This document shows, one piece after another, positions 18,040-29,379 of a stretch of DNA of 64,000 nt (positions within the stretch are counted from its first letter, which is position 1; each line of letters begins with the position of its first letter). The translations under genes and the position numbers were made by a program. The DNA lies in the NCBI GenBank assembly GCA_946902875.1, contig OX336349.1, positions 20,173,891-20,237,890 on the forward strand, given 5' to 3'. A model generated the notes under the pieces. That model saw only the letters and a list, made by a program, of their open reading frames with translations, was not told where the DNA came from and did not search any database. The stretch is from Nematopogon swammerdamellus. Taxonomy: Eukaryota; Arthropoda; Insecta; Lepidoptera; Adelidae.

Positions 18040-19805
18040 TCAATACTAATAATAAATCTGTAAGGTATGGTCATGAAGTAAGTTACTTTGTTTTATGTAT
18101 GACATATTGCGTTTGTAGACTGTATGTATGATGCTAAAACTAAATTGATGATTTTTAGAAATTTTGTAAAATAATTTGTAACCTGTGCCCATAAGGGGTG
18201 ATTTTTGTGCTTATAAGCATACATCGGAATCCGCGGGGCACGAATGATTCAAGGTTGTTTAGTGATGGGACAATGTATCCACAAATATCGAAAATCGATC
18301 GTTATTTTAGAATAATATGAAATAATGTCGATTATTAAAACTAAGAGTATTTCTATAGAAAATAAGATATAATAAACAAATGTTGTATTTACTTTGTAGG
18401 TACAATACAAATCTGTTCAAACCACAATATTAGTTTTATTAGTATGGAATAGAAAGAATTTGATTTTTTTTACCAACTTACACGTGTTACATCATAATGA
18501 TATTGAAGACTTTTTTGTTACTGTTATGAAACTGAATCGATTAGGCTATAAAAATCAACCACCTATTTTTTTATTTAAACACATAAAAAAATATTTTACA
18601 TAAAAAAAGGCCAAGGTCCAAAAAAATAGGTCTTACAAAATTAGTTCATAGTAAGCTAAGGGGGGTTCTGTATCGGAAATAGATCACTTTTGAAGAAAAA
18701 AGATTTTTTTTTTCACAAAAATTTTTTTTTTAATCTTAAATGTAAAAAAACATTTTTCTTAATCGTTTCGGTTTCGTGCTAGGAACAAAAAAGTCTTCCA
18801 ACACGTATATCTCTTTCTTTCAGAAATTGTGAAAAACCACAATTTTAGTTTTATTAGTATGAAATAGAAAGAATTTAATTTTTTTTACCAACTTACACGT
18901 GTTACGTCATAATGGTCATGAAGACTATTTTGTTACTGTTATGAAACTGAATCGATTAGGTTATAAAAATCAACCACCTATTTTTTTATTTAAATACCGA
19001 AATAAAAATTTTTTTTACTTAAAAAAAACCCAAGGTCCAAAAAATTTTATATAGGTTTTACTCCCTATATGATACAGAACCCCCCCTTAGCGTACTATGA
19101 ACTAATTTTGAAAGACCTTATATAAATATGTATTATATTTACTTAATCGTTAACATAAAGTATACATGTTTATATAAGTACTGTAGGTATATAAGTATTC
19201 AGGTCTGAAATATGACATGAATAAAATACAATAAACAAATAAATATGAGTATCGATAACAGTGTCGATTGTTTATTGATCGCCGTAGTCAATCCCTAACA
19301 AGGTCGTATTCGTGCCCCGCGGATTCCGATGTCTGCTTATAAGTAGTATTTTGGTGCCCATAAGTGGACAAAAGGGCATTTTTTTTTTTTTATAAAAATT
19401 TTTAAACTTGTGCAGTAACAATTTTAATGCTAAAGAGTCAATAAATGTTCTATAAATTGGTGTTTTTACTTTTCATTAAAACTAATACTGTTAGGAATTA
19501 TAATATTTTAAAGTTGAATTAGTCCTTAAAGTGTCCATAAAGGGTACATTCATCCTATGTATCTTGCTCTATAACTCTTAATCCGATCATCCGAATTCGA
19601 GGAAATTTAGTACAAAGACATTTAACTATAGGTGAACGTGACACAGGATAGACAAAATAAAATTCATTTCCGGTTACGCTAAGATGTGGCTCTCTTAAAA
19701 ACCGAATTGTTCCGCGCGCCGATATAAAGGTACGGTAGCAGGCTTACTTACTTTCTTCTTTTTAAATACGAATTTCGCGTGAGCGAAGCCGCGGGTAAAT
19801 GCTAG
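18040..19805 (+). mobile_element. Non-autonomous Helitron carrying nested insertions
   Basis: Starts A|TCAATACTAATAATAAATC and ends GCGTGAGCGAAGCCGCGGG...GCTAG|T. These are the Helitron hallmarks: 5' TC, GC hairpin close to a 3' CTAG, insertion between A and T, no target duplication. Compared with the 358-380 bp copies at 48764 and 51697, it has an extra block from about 18165 to 19550 in which the hAT-N1 at 18218-19335 is itself inserted. No Rep/helicase is present. Confidence 0.82.
18218..19335 (+). mobile_element. hAT-N1 copy 3 with 8-bp target duplication
   Basis: 1118 bp, CATACATCGGAATCC to GGATTCCGATGTCTG, flanked on both sides by CTTATAAG (18210-18217 and 19336-19343). The internal unit starting ACCACAATATTAGTTTTATT (18421) is repeated about 415 bp later (18836), and a 34-bp motif is inverted (18641-18674 against 19071-19104). 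An 8-bp duplication and CA..TG ends are characteristic of hAT elements. Confidence 0.92.
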
Positions 19806-21261
19806 TATTATATAAGATACGTTTGTATATTATTACGTGCGTATAGTATAACATTTGCCAGCCACGCCCGTCCAGATAAGATACGTGTATATGGAGCTGA
19901 GATTTAACGTCAATTCCTTAGGAAAGTGTCATTTCGCGAGATAAGGTAGGTTCCTACTTCGAAGACGTTTATTGAGTGGGTGTGAGCGGTGACTGGAATT
20001 AAGATAATGAAGATCATTCTTTGTTTGTTACGTGGTGTGATCAACTGATCATCAATATTCTTCTTGAGATATTTTTAGAGGAACGTGCACTATTTTAAAA
20101 GATTTTTTTTAACTACTTGTGACTTTGTAATTAAAGCATAGCCACCTAAATAAGATAATAATTTAAAATACACCTTATCTATATATAGCTAGACTAGATA
20201 AATTCAACAGTATACTTTTAATTTATTATGCTTGTTATTTTCTATGTTTCTAGTTGTTTTTTTACTGAGTGGCTTGGCTACATTGTGTTGATAAAGAAAA
20301 TACACGTTTTTCAGTAATAATGCCGACGGATTTAAACTTTTGTCAGGCGATTTTTACACAATCTTCGGAAATGTATTTATGGAAATATGTGCAAATTACG
20401 AATTTATAGCTGAATATTAATAGAAATGTAAATGTGAAAATAAGAAAAAAATGTTCAAGATAATAATGGCATTTTCCGGCTCAAATATTTGTGAGTTAAT
20501 TGAAATAAAAAAAATAAAAATAATAAAAATAGGACAGGGAAGTGAAAGTGAAATCAGGTTGCAACATTACTTATTTATACATAAAATATAAAAAAAACAA
20601 AAAAAACACATAAGGTTGTTACATAAGGTCAAACTGTACTATTCTTTATTTAGATTAAGTGTAATGTTGCCTGTGACTGTATTTTATGTACACTATTTAT
20701 ATATACATTATTTCTTATTTTTACACAAATAAACATTTGGATTTGGATTTCATCAGTTTCAAATACAAATCATACTATATCGAATTTAATCTACAATTGA
20801 CAATAATGTTTACAATAAGGTACTAATAATACTAATTAAATAAAATTAACCTTTAATAAAATAAATTTATTGGTACGTAATAATCAACAATTTAGACATC
20901 TAGATAGGTATATAGCACAACTAAGTTAATTAACTAATAACTAATAATTGATACGAAGCCGAATCCATTAATCCAGTTTACACTAATCGAACGTCGTTTG
21001 AATCCACTTCGCCATAATTATCTCGAGCAGAGATGTTATTGATTACATCAACTCATCTATCTAGCGACGCCATGATCTAATCAATATCCCGAAGGGTGTG
21101 CCAATACCAAGTGGGTGGGTTTATGTATATTAATCATGTGAAGCATCTCATTTCGTCCCATCTACTTGCTGACAAACTTCCATCGCGGTTATTACAATGT
21201 CACGTGGAGTCGCCATGAAAGAAATGTATATGTAGAAGCGATCAGCTATCGAGAGAAGGTG
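19806..21261. other. Unassigned AT-rich sequence
   Basis: No ORF or strong repeat. An AATAAACATTTGGATTTGG stretch at 20739-20757 looks like a retroelement or transcript 3' end with a poly(A) signal, but nothing upstream confirms it. Confidence 0.35.
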
Positions 21262-21480
21262 AAAAAAGCAGTTAAGTGCGAGACGAACTCGCGTGGAGAG
21301 GTTTTCGTACCATTCCGTTTTCCATGAGAATTTTCGTTAAGGTTTACCTATAAACTATAAGAGAGGCCCTGTATTCCTTATTTTTTTTTTCGAAATTTTA
21401 GGCTCTCTAGTTTCAGAGATAAGGGGGATAAGGAGAGATAATGCTCGATTTTCGTATTTTTTTTTAATCTCTTTCAAACT
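21262..21480 (-). repeat. Family D repeat, partial
   Basis: GTTAAGTGCGAGACGAACTC, CGCGTGGAGAGG, TTTTCGTACCATTCCGTTTT, then GAGAGGCCC. It is the reverse complement of the right part of the family D copy at 31640-32045. The first block also resembles the end of family C, so the two families share a terminus. Confidence 0.6.
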
Positions 21481-21523
21481 GTGCAGTTTAAAATTAAAAA
21501 AAATATATATTTTTTTGAATCGT

Positions 21524-21706
21524 TTTTTTTTTTTAAACTGACATGGTCGGCTACATCATCTACAACATCCGTGATGTCAGCCCATAGCACCGGGTGAACT
21601 AGGGTCCATGTCAGTGCTTCCATTCATTTCATGTCGCCTACACTGAACTGGACGGAAAACACGAACTATTTACATAGCCGTTTCGACCGGACGTTTCGTT
21701 CAATGC
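21524..21706 (-). mobile_element. SINE-A1, 5'-truncated
   Basis: Minus strand: from GAACGAAACGTCCGG to the tail GTCAGTTTAAAA (T run at 21524-21532). The head and the GGTGGTAGGG block are missing. Confidence 0.8.
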
Positions 21707-23309
21707 GGTCTTATAACGCCCTTTCCATTTATATGTCACATGGTGCACGTAAAACAATGTTTTTTTTAACTTTATAAGTTTTCCTTCAAAATTGACCGCC
21801 AAAATCTAAATTCGTTTATTTACGCTGTACGTCCGTGATTGGGTCAAACTCTATATAAGTACCAAATTTCAATTATGTATATAAATGTATATCTGTCACA
21901 TTAGTTCACGTATCTTCTGTCTACTGTGAATGAAGTGCATGCCGACCAAAAGTTGACAACGAAGGAGCACGTATACAATACATGACGATGCCGTTTCTGC
22001 TTATCAATTTAGTTGGTCGCCATGGTGTTCTTACGACGAAAGGAGAAGGTACTCGTAGAGAGAGATCTTGTATCGTGTGGCATTGAATGGTCACCGTGGT
22101 TGGTCACCAGCGGCAGCGAGTAGGAGTCGAAAGCAATTAATTTTGTACACATTAACTCAATGATATTTTAGGAAGATAGGTTATCTATATGACATTCAGT
22201 GCTCACACACGGCACGTCAAATGATACTTTTAGTAGCGATTCTCGAAGAATTAGTGCATAATCTCATTAGTCATTACTCATTAGATTAGTCTTTCATTAC
22301 ACACGACGGCATTTTCGATGTGTTAGCGGCTCGTGGTTAGCGGTTCGAACGCGTGCGTAGTTGGTGGGCGACTCACTTCAGACAGGACTGTGGTCTTGTA
22401 TTTAATGTGCCACCTTGGGAGATCAGGTCTATTCTTCACGTCAGGTCTATCTACCTCCTTTTAACTTATAATATCATTGCATTAACTGAACAACTTTTGT
22501 TGTTATAATTTACGTAACTACGTCTTAGATGTGGGGTTATATGAAGTGGTTTCTATGGTCTTTCAACGTTTGAGGAGGAATCACGTATGAATTGAAATAT
22601 AGGCAGTCAAAATATAGCATAATTATGACGCCGTGGAGGCGGGATGACAATTCCGTTTGTTTTTCCAGCTTACTGCAGCGTCTAGGCTCCACTTATTGTA
22701 CGTTTTTGCGTTCTTGCTACTGAGACAACCCGTTTTTTGAATTATTACTTGCATTATTAAGAAAACCTCTAACTGGTTTTATACGCTGTTTAAACTTACA
22801 TTGTTATCTTTTTTATGTACAAAATGTTGGTTCTCTTAAGAATAAATAAAATAAAATGAATAAATTACAACAGATTTGGCGCGTCTACGCTTTACTTTCT
22901 CGCTGAATGCCGGACTATGTGATCATGTGACACACCCTTGTCAAGTATTATTACGATCGTTGGTCACTTCATGTCGTTTCTTTTTATCTGTCTACTTTTG
23001 ACTTTGACCTTCAAAAATATTCAAATGCACACAATCTACATATGGACGTCTACACGTCCCACGCGTGTTAATAAAGATACGCAAGTGCACAAGTGTGAGA
23101 CAGGGACACATACAGGGCGTTTTTATATACGCGCGCCCTAAATCTTTAATAATATAACCGTTTATTATATAAAAAAGACATAAAAAAACAATATAACAAA
23201 ACACACAGTAAAAATAAAACTAGATAATGACTAAAAACAATAACAAATAAATAACAATTTTGAAGAAAAATATACCTAAATAACATTTTAGGTAAGTACA
23301 CACTTTCTT
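21707..23309. other. Unassigned, apparently single-copy sequence
   Basis: Little resemblance to other parts of the window. Several short ORFs of about 70 aa without known motifs. Possibly unique intergenic or intronic DNA. Confidence 0.35.
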
Positions 23310-23395
23310 TTTGCTTTCCTTCTTCTAATGGGTGAGGTTATTGCCCTATGGCAATCTCTTCCAGCTCACCCATCTTTGCCCGCACCAATTTTGTA
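23310..23395. repeat. LINE 3' UTR hairpin fragment
   Basis: GGTGAGGTTATTGCCCTATG, GCAATCTCTTCCAGC and TCACCCATC. The same type of block (TTATTGCC..GGCAAT.TC.TCCAGTCA) is near 27700 and, more diverged, in the tail at 14474-14780. I associate it with lepidopteran LINE 3' ends. Confidence 0.45.
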
Positions 23396-24019
23396 CATCC
23401 AACTGAAAAACTTTAACTAACTGCTCTGTCACTCATACAAGATTTTAAAATTAAAATTAATATATATTAGTTTTTTAAACTTTCCAATCCCTGTACTTAT
23501 GAACATTGCTACTAATAAATTGGCGTTAAAAATTTACTATCTCCATACATTTAGAAGTTAGTTTGAAGAAATGTTTGGAGTAGGTGATTATTTTTTTATT
23601 TCTTCGCCGTTTATGATTGTTTCTCTGAAGCTAGCTGCTAAGTTTGACGTTTAGAATCACTTGTAAAGCGGTGCGGAGCTTTAAAAGCACGCTTTATTTA
23701 TTATTTTTAATTTCACCCGGGACATCATTATACAATGACTGTTCTTCACCTCATCAATGCGTGAATGCGCCTTCGTCGTTTTAAATTCTTTGGTCCTATG
23801 TCTACATTATTTTATCTTCGTCAAGTTATTGACCATTGATTTAAATAAAACTTAAATTCGTTTAATGGTATTGACCATGACGGCATGATATCGGCTTGCT
23901 CTGTAAATTATGAACATAGGTAGATAATTACTTATTGCTTTATTACTGGTTGCATTCTAGACTACATTACATTTGTATAATTACCTTGTCGTAGGCGTGG
24001 CGTACTCAGGAATTTCTTT
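23396..24019. other. Unassigned AT-rich sequence
   Basis: Nothing that I can support. Confidence 0.3.
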
Positions 24020-24158
24020 CGGGCGTTCGGGTCAGTGTAGCCGGTACGATCAAAGGTAAGCACTGACATGGCACCTAGTTCACCGCGGTGTTATGGGCTG
24101 ACATCACGGACGTTGTAGGTGATCTAGCCAACCGTGTCAGTTTCCATACAAAAAAAAG
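24020..24158 (+). mobile_element. SINE-A 3' half
   Basis: TCAGTGTAGCCGGTACGATC through GTGTCAGTTTCCATAC and an A run. Severely 5'-truncated. Confidence 0.8.
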
Positions 24159-24261
24159 TAGATGTTATAAAAATATTGCACTGGAAATGCTGCATTATTT
24201 AGAAATGTTAGGTTAGGTTAAACTAACCTAACCCTTTTGACTCCCACACTTCTGTAATGAA

Positions 24262-24405
24262 TTATATACTTTTTTAGGGTTCCGTATCCCTACGGAAGCC
24301 TATTACTAAGCCTACGCCGTCTGTCTGTCTGTCAGTTCGTCCTGGACTGTATTTCTTGAACCGTAATAGGTAGCCGGTGGAAATTTACACATAATATATT
24401 TTTTT
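24262..24405 (-). repeat. Family C, GGGTTCCGTA end only
   Basis: TTTTTAGGGTTCCGTATCCC, the GTCTGTCTGTCTGTC run, TTGAACCGTAATAGGTAGCC and AAATTTACACATAATAT. It matches the reverse of 47860-47997, then changes at about 24405 into a different fragment beginning TTTATTTAATCCGGTATGG. Confidence 0.75.
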
Positions 24406-24560
24406 TATTTAATCCGGTATGGATCGCTGAGTCGGAGGGGCCAAAGCGCATGCTCTGACCAGCCAATATCATCTCCGAAAAGGTAGGTGCCATAACGGAG
24501 ACTTCCATGGATTGCTGGCTATACTGGACTAGAGGAGATGACAACCGAGGCTGCTATGCG
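24406..24560 (-). repeat. LINE-like 3' fragment (GGGGCCAAAGC block)
   Basis: ATCGCTGAGTCGGAGGGGCC followed by AAAGCGCATG, with a T run on the left consistent with a minus-strand poly(A) tail. Shorter traces of the same block are at 31344 and, inverted, 43489. Its identity is inferred only from the tail and the recurrence. Confidence 0.4.
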
Positions 24561-25017
24561 GCCATCTTACATCCAGCAGAATAACTTGCAGAAAACAGGT
24601 TTTAAAACGTGAGTTAAAAGTTTATTACGTGCTGTTTATGTTTTTATATTTCAAATTGAGGATACACGTTAATTAGTACGCTAAATGCAGTTAAAGTCTA
24701 CAGTTTTAGAGCTCCGTAGTATAATTCATTACGTTCGAGAGGGACACAGCATTTGTACCTAAAGCACAAAAAGATGAAAGAATGGACGTGGAACATTAAG
24801 AAATGCATACGTTAATTAATATATAGATGTGTAAAATAATCAATAGCTTCTATAAGACTTATAATCTTTTTATTGGGAATTTAGTTGGGAAAGTTGCCAG
24901 AAAGGAATACCTTCCTTTACCGGCCGGCATGGGAAAACCACACGAGTGTTTATCCTGTGATCTACCGGCAGGGTTGCCAGAACAGAGATATATAATATCT
25001 TCGATTTATTTATTTAT
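24561..25017. other. Unassigned sequence
   Basis: Contains GGAATACCTTCCTTTACCGG at 24905-24924, which recurs inverted at about 27516-27536. No gene called. Confidence 0.3.
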
Positions 25018-25112
25018 TTCTTTTTAGTGACAGCGCGACATAGGGCGCCGAGCCACCCATAAGGTGTATAACGACGCCCATGGACATTCGGTCGTATGCG
25101 GTCGATTTTAGT
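25018..25112 (-). pseudogene. Jockey-type LINE 3' tail fragment
   Basis: AGTGACAGCGCGACATAGGG, CGCCGAGCCACCCATAAGG and CATGGACATTCGGTCGTATG on the plus strand, that is, the same tail as 10856-10985 on the minus strand. The preceding AT-rich run is the tail. Confidence 0.7.
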
Positions 25113-25736
25113 ATTACGGTTAAGGTCGGTACAAATATTTGCTCTTTTATAAACATTTTCATGTTTATTCTTTGAAAATGTTATATGATTAATAATAATT
25201 AATAATAATACTGCACGCATCGTCCGGAGGTTCCTCTCTTTGGGACCCGACCATCGGTAGCCTGGGCTCGCCCCGCCGCCGGTGGTGGAAACTCCATTTG
25301 TTTTTGTATTAATTTTACATTTTAAGTTTGTAAATATTATGTAAAATTAATATAAAAAAAAATGTGTAAATAAATGGATGAAATAATAAATAATATTAAA
25401 CTTTCATATTATTTTAACAATAAAAATAAGTCTACCTGTATTAATAAAAATGATCGTCCATTATTATTAATATTAAGATTAATAATTAGTATTTATATAA
25501 GATATTACTTATAATTATTAAGATTCTTTGAAAATGTGATATATTTTCAACCCGAGTACGGCGAAGGCAAAAGAAAGACCGAGGAAATGTATTTCGTCAT
25601 AAAGAACACACAACATTAATAATATTGTTTTTTAGTGGTACTTTTATTATATTATGCAGAATTATCCTAAATAGGTAGAATAATTCTACATGATCATTGT
25701 ACCTATTATTTATTTCGAATGTAATCCTTATCCTTC
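25113..25736. other. Unassigned, with small retroelement traces
   Basis: A GC-rich block at 25210-25295 (TCCGGAGGTTCCTCTCTTTG, GGCTCGCCCCGCCGCC) looks like a retroelement end but I cannot name it. 25590-25620 (TTTCGTCATAAAGAACACAC) matches the tail at 49500-49530. Confidence 0.35.
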
Positions 25737-25737
25737 C

Positions 25738-25958
25738 TTCCTTCCTTACCTATAATAAAATCCAACGTCTGCTTTCTGTCTGTCTGTCTGTCCGCTTATA
25801 ACTCGAGAACCACTGAACCGATTTTAATAAAACAAAATTCTACGGATAGCTTGATTCTTCCCATCAACTATAGGCTACTTATTATCACGCTAAATGGCTT
25901 ATGAGGTTAGCAGTGAAGTGAAATATGAGAGCGGGCGGAGCCGCGGGCACAGCTTGTC
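25738..25958 (+). mobile_element. Short Helitron-like element (CCAACGTCTGC type)
   Basis: From CCTTCCTTACCTATAATAAA and ATCCAACGTCTGCTTTCTG to GAGCGGGCGGAGCCGCGGGC then ACAGCTTGT. The GC hairpin and near-CTAG end (here CTTG) match the family at 39921-40140 and 62067-62260. The exact 5' base is unclear because of the CCTT repeats. Confidence 0.65.
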
Positions 25959-26002
25959 ATTATAATAAAATTCTTCTTCAGTTTTCAATCTTATTCTTCG
26001 GT

Positions 26003-26258
26003 ACCGTGTGGGGCCGGTACTTAAAAAGAATAGCCCCACTGCATATCTCCCCGTGCATGTCGTAAAAGGCGACTAAGGGATAAGGACAAGATGTCGCGCT
26101 AAAGGGCGAAAGGCTAGCCACCTCTCACCTTGGCGCGGTCCTTACACCTTGTCATGCAGTAGGTGGGTCTTCGTGCCTCACTTGCTGCTTGATAGTTATC
26201 TTGTCCGTATACTGTGCTAAACGTGGTGGTCGGTGTTGTGCTTTAATTTACCAGAGTA
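26003..26258 (+). mobile_element. SINE-B
   Basis: Head CCGTGTGGGGCCGGTACTT, CCCCACTGCATATCTCCCCG, GTCGTAAAAGGCGACTAAGG, then the B body (AAGGACAAGATG, CTTGCTGCTTGATAG, GTGGTGGTCGGTGTTGTGC). It stops at TTTACCAGAG, where a LINE fragment begins at 26259. Confidence 0.82.
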
Positions 26259-26645
26259 CTTATGGGAGTGAAAGTTGGGTATGGCAGGCGAAGCATGAGA
26301 GCAGGATAAATGATGTCGAAATGCGCGCGTTGAGAGGAGTATGTGTGGAATAGGAGGAGTTTGTGTGTCTGTAGAATGGATGATGGGAGACTAATGGAAG
26401 AAATCTATGGAGCGTATGTTAGTGGAAGAGTCGGGTACGGTCGCCCTAGACGCACGTACCTGGACCAGATCGGGCATGTGCTCGAAAAGGGCCAGGTGCG
26501 TAGTACCCGTAACCGACGAGGAGAGTGGAAGAGGCGGCAAAAGTGTGTCAGGATCGTGGCGCGTGGCGGTTGGGTTGTTTGCGTGGGTTGGGTCCGTTGT
26601 CTTTGCCTGCCCCACTGGGAGGCAGGCAGGCGTGACGTTATGTAT
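26259..26645 (+). pseudogene. LINE reverse transcriptase C-terminal fragment
   Basis: Plus strand: TYGSESWVWQAKHESRINDV, EMRALRGVC, a frame change, then EEIYGAYVSGRVGYGRPRRT and YLDQIGHVLEKGQVRSTRNR, ending RRDVM and a (TGTA)n tail. The pattern ESW.W..KHESRIN, GRPRR, L..GQVRS..NRR belongs to the C-terminal region of an endonuclease/reverse transcriptase LINE abundant in Lepidoptera. It is a different family from the RTE at 2948. At least one frameshift and one stop. Confidence 0.78.
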
Positions 26646-26865
26646 GTGTATGTATGTATGTATGTTTTTATGTAAAACACATATTTTATTAATAATAATA
26701 AAAAAGCACATTTATTAATGAAATATTTCGCCCCGATGTCGGTGGCGTCTTCAGTCAAGTGAGATATAATAATTTGATAGATATGTTTTTTAATATTTTC
26801 TTCTTATTATTACATACATACATATATTATTTTTTAATATATGTATGTATGTATGACCTTATAGC
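26646..26865. repeat. TGTA/TACA microsatellites and inverted ATACATAC runs
   Basis: (TATG)n follows the LINE tail at 26640-26670. 26813-26855 is an inverted arrangement of ACATACATACATATATTA with TAATATATGTATGTATGT. Confidence 0.6.
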
Positions 26866-26935
26866 ACAACACCGATTACTCTGCTTACCCTGATTGTCGG
26901 GATACAAAAGCGTGAGTTATGTATGTATGTATCTT
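26866..26935 (+). repeat. SINE-B 3' end fragment
   Basis: GCACAACACCGATTACTCTG, CTTACCCTGATTGTCGGG and ATACA followed by a TATG run: only the terminal segment of SINE-B. Confidence 0.7.
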
Positions 26936-27544
26936 CGGTAGAAAATAAGCCAGCGCTGCCGCCGTCTTCTAGCCCCATCCATTTATTTATTTTTCTACGT
27001 GTGTCCCTATAATTTTATTAATATTGTTGATGTGACAATTTCTTCCAAAAAACATATTTCTTTTTCAATAAAATGAACGGACAGCGTTTAAAATATCTGG
27101 ATAATTCCCCCTCAGTCTCGCTCGACCACCTGACAACCCTAACCGGCGTACGTCGACTCAGGCAGGAATCACGTGTGAAGCAAACAAGTTTGTCATCTTA
27201 GTATCGCACAATACTTTGTGTGAAATACATTAATCGTGATAATTTATTATGCAAATATCTTATGGGCTGTTAATATTTTAAATACATAAATAGCCAGCCT
27301 ACGTAGCTTGTTGGTCCTACCTATAAGTACATCGACGTTCGATTGTCGAAAGCATATGGGCGCGGTCGGACTTTCGATGTGACCGTGGTTCGGAACTAAA
27401 ACTCTGCATTAGGTGGGGTGGGGACCTAGAGTTTTACGTGTTTTACCCAAAGGTTTTACCGGATTCCACGCAAAGCCCTTCGGCGCTTTCCCGTCTCGTC
27501 CCTTCCTTTGCCGGCCGGTAAAGGAAGGTATTCCTTCCTGCCAA
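26936..27544. other. Unassigned, with traces of a SINE-A1 head
   Basis: GTGACCGTGGTTCGG at 27380-27394 resembles the B box region of SINE-A1 and GGATTCCACG at 27461 the block after it, suggesting a rearranged SINE head. A hairpin CCTTCCTTTGCCGGCCGGTA/AAGGAAGG lies at 27501-27528. Confidence 0.4.
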
Positions 27545-27663
27545 TTTTCTATTACTAGGTGGTAGGGTTGATATCACCGCACTAACTGAAAGATTGGTCG
27601 TGAAATGAATTTTTTTTCGTGTTTTCCGTCCAGTAAAGTTAACCGGAACTACCAAAGGGAATA
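27545..27663 (+). mobile_element. SINE-A internal fragment, diverged
   Basis: ACTAGGTGGTAGGGTTGATA, CACCGCACTAACTGAAAG and GTGTTTTCCGTCCAGT. A further SINE-A tail piece (AAGTTCACC, GCGTTATGGGC, GTAGCCAACCGTGT) appears at 28022-28100, so the element was probably split. GGCGGGCTTATTGCCTTAGG at 27701 is a LINE 3' hairpin trace lying between them. Confidence 0.6.
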
Positions 27664-28176
27664 ATAATAATAATATACTGTATGCCACTTAATGCGTGAC
27701 AAGGGCGGGCTTATTGCCTTAGGCAATTTCGTCCAGTCAATATATTTAATAGTTATATGACCTCTTCGTATTTTCGTATTCAACTGTACTTTACTAAATC
27801 ATGAGCTAATCTAACCAATAGGAAAAAAAAATCCCGTTGGCCAGACCATCAATCTGACCACTGGGAAAAACCCAACATTTTTACATGGAATCCGAACCAT
27901 GGCGAGCGGGACAGCGTTATACCAACGATCGCATGCGTATAACGTCGTCCCTCTCGCGCAGAGGCCAAGTTACGTGCCGCGCGGTATATGCACGTACTTT
28001 AAAGCGAAGAACTTTTAAAGCGAAGCACTGCGATGACACTAAGTTCACCAAGGCGTTATGGGCTTGTAGTGGTTGATGTAGCCAACCGTGTTGTTTCATG
28101 AAAGAAACACTTACCTACTACCTAGCTAGCTTTATAAGCTGTATATAACCAACACCACACTCATAGGCCTGGGATA
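27664..28176. repeat. Mixed SINE-A and LINE debris
   Basis: Contains an inverted SINE-A1 B-box trace (GGAATCCGAACCA at 27888-27900) and the SINE-A tail trace at 28022-28100. No intact element. Confidence 0.5.
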
Positions 28177-28603
28177 AGCTATTCCCGCGGCTTCGCTCGC
28201 GTGAAATTCGCATTTAAAAAGTAGAAAGTAAGTAAGCCCGCTACCGTACCTTTTTTAGGCGCGCGGAACATCTTAGCGCAACCGGGACTGAATTTTATTT
28301 ATTATACTAAGTACAGTATTAATTTTAATTTTGTTTATTATTATATATACTTAGTATATAGAATATTTTGCCAATCCTGTGTCACGTATAGCTAAATGTG
28401 ATTGTACTAAGTTTCATCGAATTCGGATGATCAGTTTAAGAGTTATGGAGGAACATACATACATACAGAAAATATTTCTAACAAACGTGAAATTAGTTTT
28501 AATATCATACATAGAGTCTATAAACGCAATATCTCATATTATAACAAATTAACTTGACCATTTACATTGATACATTTACTTACAGATTTATTATTAGTAT
28601 TGA
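28177..28603 (-). mobile_element. Helitron, same family as 48764 and 51697
   Basis: The 5' end is at the right: CAGATTTATTATTAGTATTG followed by A is the inverse of TCAATACTAATAATAAATCTG. The GC hairpin CCCGCGGCTTCGCTCGCG is at the left (28184-28201), but the terminal CTAG has decayed to ATAGCT. Internal blocks (ATCCGAATTC region, CCGGTTACGCTAAG counterpart, GCGCGCGGAAC) are recognisable. An AT-rich insertion of about 65 bp lies near 28300-28365. Confidence 0.78.
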
Positions 28604-28695
28604 TATTGATATCTCGTACGCTTGACAAATAGTCTTGCTTATTATTTCTTCCTTCAGTTAAGTAGAGTTATTCGGTCTTCCAATTTAAACCCGCC
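28604..28695 (-). repeat. Segment also found beside another Helitron 5' end
   Basis: The reverse complement of 28610-28695 (AAATTGGAAGACCGAA, GAAAGACTATTTGTCAAGCG, TACGAGATATCAA) matches 51618-51690, where it sits between two Helitron 5' ends. It may belong to a longer Helitron that contains the shorter one. Confidence 0.65.
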
Positions 28696-29046
28696 ATTAA
28701 TTAACCCTCTAGCCCTTTAACCCTTTAAACCTCTAGGGATTAATTCTTCCGTCGTTATTTCGTAATGAATGCTAAATTTTCGCTCAAGCTTAAATCATTT
28801 TGATGCGATTGGGTCTTGGAACTTCAACAGCATTATTTCTAGTCGAGCGGGCCGAATAACGATCGCAGTAATTTCCTCAAATATTTAGTTTCATAATTTG
28901 GAGATTTGTAGAGTACTTAAAATACTCATTTGAACGAGGTTTTTTCACTTTCATTTTCACTTTCATAGTTTTGGACATGTGAAGGGAGCGCTTGGCGCCT
29001 TACTTCATGGAACTCTACGATTTAGAAAATCTAGAAACCGTACCGT
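28696..29046. other. Unassigned sequence
   Basis: Nothing that I can support. Confidence 0.3.
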
Positions 29047-29375
29047 TCGTACCGTGTGGGGCCGTTACTTTAAAAGAATAGCCCCACTGCATCTATTCCC
29101 GTGTGTGTCTTAAGAGTCGACTAAGGGATATGACTCCCTTCTTATATTACTTGGTGGTAGGGTTCAACCCGCCCGGGTTGGTACCACCGCACTGAATGAA
29201 AGGTCGTCGGTCGAAACGGCTATGTAAATAGTTTGTGTTTTCCGTCCAGTTCAGTGTAGCCGGCACGACCGAAGGGAAGCACTGACGTGGCACCAAGTAC
29301 ACCCGGTGTTATGGGCTGACATCACGGATGTTGTAGGTGATGTAGCCAAGTATGACAATTTCCATAAAAAAAAAA
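29047..29375 (+). mobile_element. SINE-A2, full length
   Basis: Head CCGTGTGGGGCCGTTACTTT to tail CAATTTCCAT with an A run at 29367-29377. One of the clearest A2 copies, directly followed by an RTE fragment. Confidence 0.88.
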
Positions 29376-29379
29376 AATT

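Noticed and set aside
24208..24236. TTAGGTTAGGTTA / CTAACCTAACC as a telomere-like array
   Set aside because: Only two units on each side of a small palindrome; too short for a telomeric tract.
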